From positions 1,569,349 to 1,633,348 of the forward strand of contig NZ_VRUR01000001.1 in assembly GCF_008040165.1 (NCBI RefSeq): a stretch of DNA of 64,000 nucleotides, given 5' to 3'. This DNA comes from Flagellimonas hymeniacidonis (GTDB lineage Bacteria; Bacteroidota; Bacteroidia; Flavobacteriales; Flavobacteriaceae). Positions 61,649 to 64,000 of this stretch are shown piece by piece. Numbering within the stretch: the stretch's first letter is position 1; each line of letters starts with the position of its first letter. The notes beneath the pieces were generated by a model. It worked only from the letters and a program-made list of their open reading frames with translations. It was not told where the DNA came from and did not search any database. The position numbers were made by a program, and so were the translations under genes.

Positions 61649-62872
61649 CTAAACAACCTTAATTGCGATGCGGTGGCAGGCATTATTCAGATATCCTTTT
61701 GGGTTCCATCCCGGTAAAAGCATGGGTTGGCCTGTACCTTTTGAGTCGGTAGCCCTTGCCCAAACCTCATAATAGCCTTTTTTTGGAAAATCACTGATTT
61801 TAGCTGTGAAATGCTGCCAAGCTAGTCGATTGACAGGTTTTTCAACTGGACATGCTGTCCATGTAGCTCCAAAATCTATGGAGTATTCCATTTTTGAAAC
61901 CTCCAATTCACCTGCCCACGCATGCCCTCTAATATTCAAAGACTGTCCTTCTTTGATCATAGCACCAGATTTTGGATAGGTAATCAGGGATTTTACAGGC
62001 ATAGATTCTATAATGCACATATTCTCATCCGCAACTTTTTCTCCCGGGGCGACTGGTTCACAGGGAACACGGTACGAAGTGCCAGTCATTTTTGCGCCAT
62101 CGTGAACTTTGTTTCTGATGCTGATTCTATTTATCCATTTTCCCGAAGTGGATGCTGGCCAACCGCCAGAAACTAATCTTAGCGGATATCCATGGGCCAC
62201 TGGAATATCTTCACCATTCATTTTAAATGCCAATAGTGTTTCATCTTGCAAGGCTTTCGCCATGGGAACCCCTCTGGAGATTGGTTCCTTTTCAGGATTT
62301 CTGCTTAAATGTATGTCAGCCGCATGATAGCCAATGTAGACTGCATCACTTTTAATACCGGCATCTTTTAGCACATCTTTTAATCTAACTCCTGTCCAAT
62401 TGGCACAAGATACGGCACCAATTGTCCATTGATTTCCCTTTGCGGGAGGATTGAATTCACTACGGCCATTTCCTCCGCATTCCAATGTAAGTTGATAGGT
62501 ATATTGTTGAAATTTGGATTTTAATTCGGATAAAGAGTAGGTTTTACTTTTTTGCACGGATTCGCCATCAATGGTCAACGACCAATTACTTGCATCTAAA
62601 TTCTCTGGAATGAGTCCGTTATTTCTAATAAACATGAATTTATTAGGGGTGACTTTATCATCTAAGAGGTGTGCCTTAGCCTCGATATTCCAAGGTTTGG
62701 TATTAAGCACCGTCATCCCCGTGTCTTTATTAAAAAGCTTAAAAGGATCTGGGTCTTGAAGTGCTAAGGGTTGGTATCCTGAAGGAATCCTATGGCCAAA
62801 GACTATTTCGGTTCCTAGTAAAGCACTAAAAGTACCCAAGGTTCCCTTACTAATGAAACTACGTCTTTTCAT
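61649..62872 (-). CDS. Sulfite-oxidase-like molybdopterin oxidoreductase
   Basis: Periplasmic enzyme of 407 residues. The N-terminus KRRSFISKGTLGTFSALLG is a twin-arginine signal. The molybdopterin domain has the Mo-ligand Cys132 in TLECGGNGRSEF, then IGAVSCANWTGVRLKDVLKDAG and PLRLVSGGWPASTSGKWINRISI. The C-terminal Mo-co dimerisation domain reads SLNIRGHAWAGELEVSKMEYSIDFGATWT. Known relatives oxidise sulfite or reduce methionine sulfoxide; pairing with a cytochrome c favours the oxidase direction. It sits 8 bp after the symporter gene, so transport and oxidation may be coupled functionally, but the substrate is not proven. Confidence 0.9.
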   Translation of the reverse strand: MKRRSFISKGTLGTFSALLGTEIVFGHRIPSGYQPLALQDPDPFKLFNKDTGMTVLNTKPWNIEAKAHLLDDKVTPNKFMFIRNNGLIPENLDASNWSLTIDGESVQKSKTYSLSELKSKFQQYTYQLTLECGGNGRSEFNPPAKGNQWTIGAVSCANWTGVRLKDVLKDAGIKSDAVYIGYHAADIHLSRNPEKEPISRGVPMAKALQDETLLAFKMNGEDIPVAHGYPLRLVSGGWPASTSGKWINRISIRNKVHDGAKMTGTSYRVPCEPVAPGEKVADENMCIIESMPVKSLITYPKSGAMIKEGQSLNIRGHAWAGELEVSKMEYSIDFGATWTACPVEKPVNRLAWQHFTAKISDFPKKGYYEVWARATDSKGTGQPMLLPGWNPKGYLNNACHRIAIKVV

Positions 62873-62880
62873 TATCTATT

Positions 62881-64000
62881 TTAGTGAAATATAATGTGTA
62901 AAGCAACTAATGACAATGCCATACCAATACCTGCTTTGGCCAACATGGGGGACGCGGGTTCTGGCTTTAATTTGTCTTTTATGAAACCGGTTCGTGATCC
63001 TAACCAGATAATTACGAATCCGATAATAATAACCCACATGGCTCTAACAAAGTAGTTCATCTCTGGGAAATATTCTAAAAAGAAAAATTGTAATGGAATC
63101 GTGGCTGCAAATCCGAGCAAAGCAACACGATGTTTTGGAAAAGCAAGAAAGGCTGCAGCACTAATCAATACCACAATACCACAATTAATAAAATACCTTA
63201 ATTGATTAAGCTGATGTGTAAAGGCTGCTCCTGGATCTTGGAACTTCAAGTAAAGCAATACAACACCTATGATTGAACCAGAAATAAAGGCTATTAAAAT
63301 CGCCCTTTTTCCAGATTTAACAACTTGCTGATCAGATGCATTTTTATTTACATATACTCTATAGATATCAATAGACCATAAAGTAGCTAACGAGTTAAAT
63401 GTAGAATCCACAGTACTCATCAATGAGGCAAATAAAGCACATAAAATAAGGCCTTTAACGCCAACTGGAAGATATGTATTTACTAAATATGGAAAAGCAG
63501 CATCTGGCTCTGGCAACCCATTTTCTCCTAAAATACCTACTAATGCTATACCCGGAAGTATGATGATAGCAGCCATAAAATACTTCATTAATCCACCAAC
63601 CATTAGACCAATTTGAACATCTTTTAAACTTTTTGCGGCCAGAGAGCGCTGCACTACGGACTGGTTTGCACACCAATAATTGATATTCAATAAGAAAGCG
63701 CCAAAAATATGTGTCCATGGCAATGTATCATGGTCTGCAGGTAAATGCAAGTGCATCAAGTCGCCAGTTTTTGTGTATAACTCAGACCAACCTCCAAGAT
63801 GATGAATCGCAATAAATAAGACGACAACACCACCAGTTAGAAGAATTGCAAACTGAATCACATCGGTTCGTACCACAGCTGCCAACCCACCAAAATAGGT
63901 GTAGGTAGCTGAGAAAAGGCCTAGAAAAACAATTAGAATTGCTATTCTCATCAATCGGTCCTGGTGAATAAAGGAGAGGAAATCCCCAAAGACCAAATCT
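62881..64000 (-). CDS. Sodium:solute symporter, SGLT type (5' truncated)
   Basis: At least 372 C-terminal residues of an SSS-family symporter; the frame runs off the window edge, so the start is outside. The apparent start at 63996 is only an internal Leu codon. Features: FSATYTYFGGLAAVVRTDVIQFAILLTGGVVVLFIA, INYWCANQSVVQRSLAAKSLKDVQ and FASLMSTVDSTFNSLATLWSIDIYR. All are typical of SGLT-like sodium/sugar carriers, with about nine helices in the visible part. It is the first visible gene of a minus-strand run with the molybdoenzyme and cytochrome. Confidence 0.88.
   Translation of the reverse strand, partial: DLVFGDFLSFIHQDRLMRIAILIVFLGLFSATYTYFGGLAAVVRTDVIQFAILLTGGVVVLFIAIHHLGGWSELYTKTGDLMHLHLPADHDTLPWTHIFGAFLLNINYWCANQSVVQRSLAAKSLKDVQIGLMVGGLMKYFMAAIIILPGIALVGILGENGLPEPDAAFPYLVNTYLPVGVKGLILCALFASLMSTVDSTFNSLATLWSIDIYRVYVNKNASDQQVVKSGKRAILIAFISGSIIGVVLLYLKFQDPGAAFTHQLNQLRYFINCGIVVLISAAAFLAFPKHRVALLGFAATIPLQFFFLEYFPEMNYFVRAMWVIIIGFVIIWLGSRTGFIKDKLKPEPASPMLAKAGIGMALSLVALHIIFH

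Overview
The window is a piece of chromosome from a marine-type member of the Flavobacteriaceae (Bacteroidota). The evidence is consistent throughout. There are type IX secretion (T9SS) sorting domains of both type A and type B, and a TonB-dependent receptor with a carboxypeptidase-regulatory N-domain. Families largely confined to the phylum are present (DUF3098, DUF4271, DUF4296). Promoters have the Bacteroidota TAnnTTTG form, the composition is AT-rich, and genes are tightly packed with many TTG/GTG starts. I see no rRNA, tRNA, CRISPR array, IS element or prophage. No gene-free gap exceeds 300 bp.

Layout. 0.1-2.8 kb (minus): envelope/translation operon ftsX - DUF3098 - uppP - truB. 2.9-9 kb: UbiA-type prenyltransferase, a T9SS type B surface protein, an enlarged leuS and a SemiSWEET. 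9.2-15.2 kb: amino-acid and carbon metabolism (alanine dehydrogenase, M48-like membrane protease, Lrp/AsnC regulator with saccharopine dehydrogenase, DUF423, PEP carboxykinase). 15.3-25.6 kb: hemD, DUF4271, two glycosyltransferases, dihydroorotase, DUF4296 lipoprotein, epimerase, tyrS, a LuxE-like enzyme, and two tiny proteins that are little more than a signal peptide plus a T9SS sorting domain. 25.7-31.7 kb: a TonB-dependent receptor and a beta-helix lipoprotein, divergent from a PhoB/PhoR-like two-component system. The shared control region carries four GTTA-type half-sites on an 11-bp ladder that resembles Pho boxes. 31.8-36.8 kb: trmB, LysE-family exporter, alkyltransferase-like protein, then an Fe-S/redox cluster (mrp, nfu, FNR-like reductase, ferredoxin) interrupted by a four-helix-bundle 'S23' gene flanked by inverted repeats.

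36.8-43.9 kb: ABC exporter, TPM-domain protein, PhnA C-terminal domain, penicillin-acylase family lipoprotein, a secreted protein and a metallophosphoesterase. 44-51.3 kb: the most unusual block. It holds a large GAF-like protein, an HD phosphohydrolase fused to a Pycsar-effector-like membrane domain, and a 1237-residue lipoprotein. The last joins a calcineurin-type phosphatase, a CotH/Fam20/HipA-like kinase motif region and a C-terminal outer-membrane beta-barrel. 51.3-64 kb (all minus): SdiA-regulated-like lipoprotein, SRPBCC/GyrI-like protein, vanadium haloperoxidase/PAP2-family lipoprotein, two tandem giant VCBS/FG-GAP lipoproteins, a cytochrome c plus molybdopterin sulfite-oxidase-like pair, and a 5'-truncated SGLT-type sodium:solute symporter.

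The best leads for something undescribed are the phosphatase-kinase-barrel fusion with the neighbouring HD-PycTM fusion, the Pho-box ladder over the receptor/PhoBR pair, the inverted-repeat-flanked S23 cassette, and the low-GC expansion inside leuS. All functional statements come from reading motifs by eye; no database search was run.
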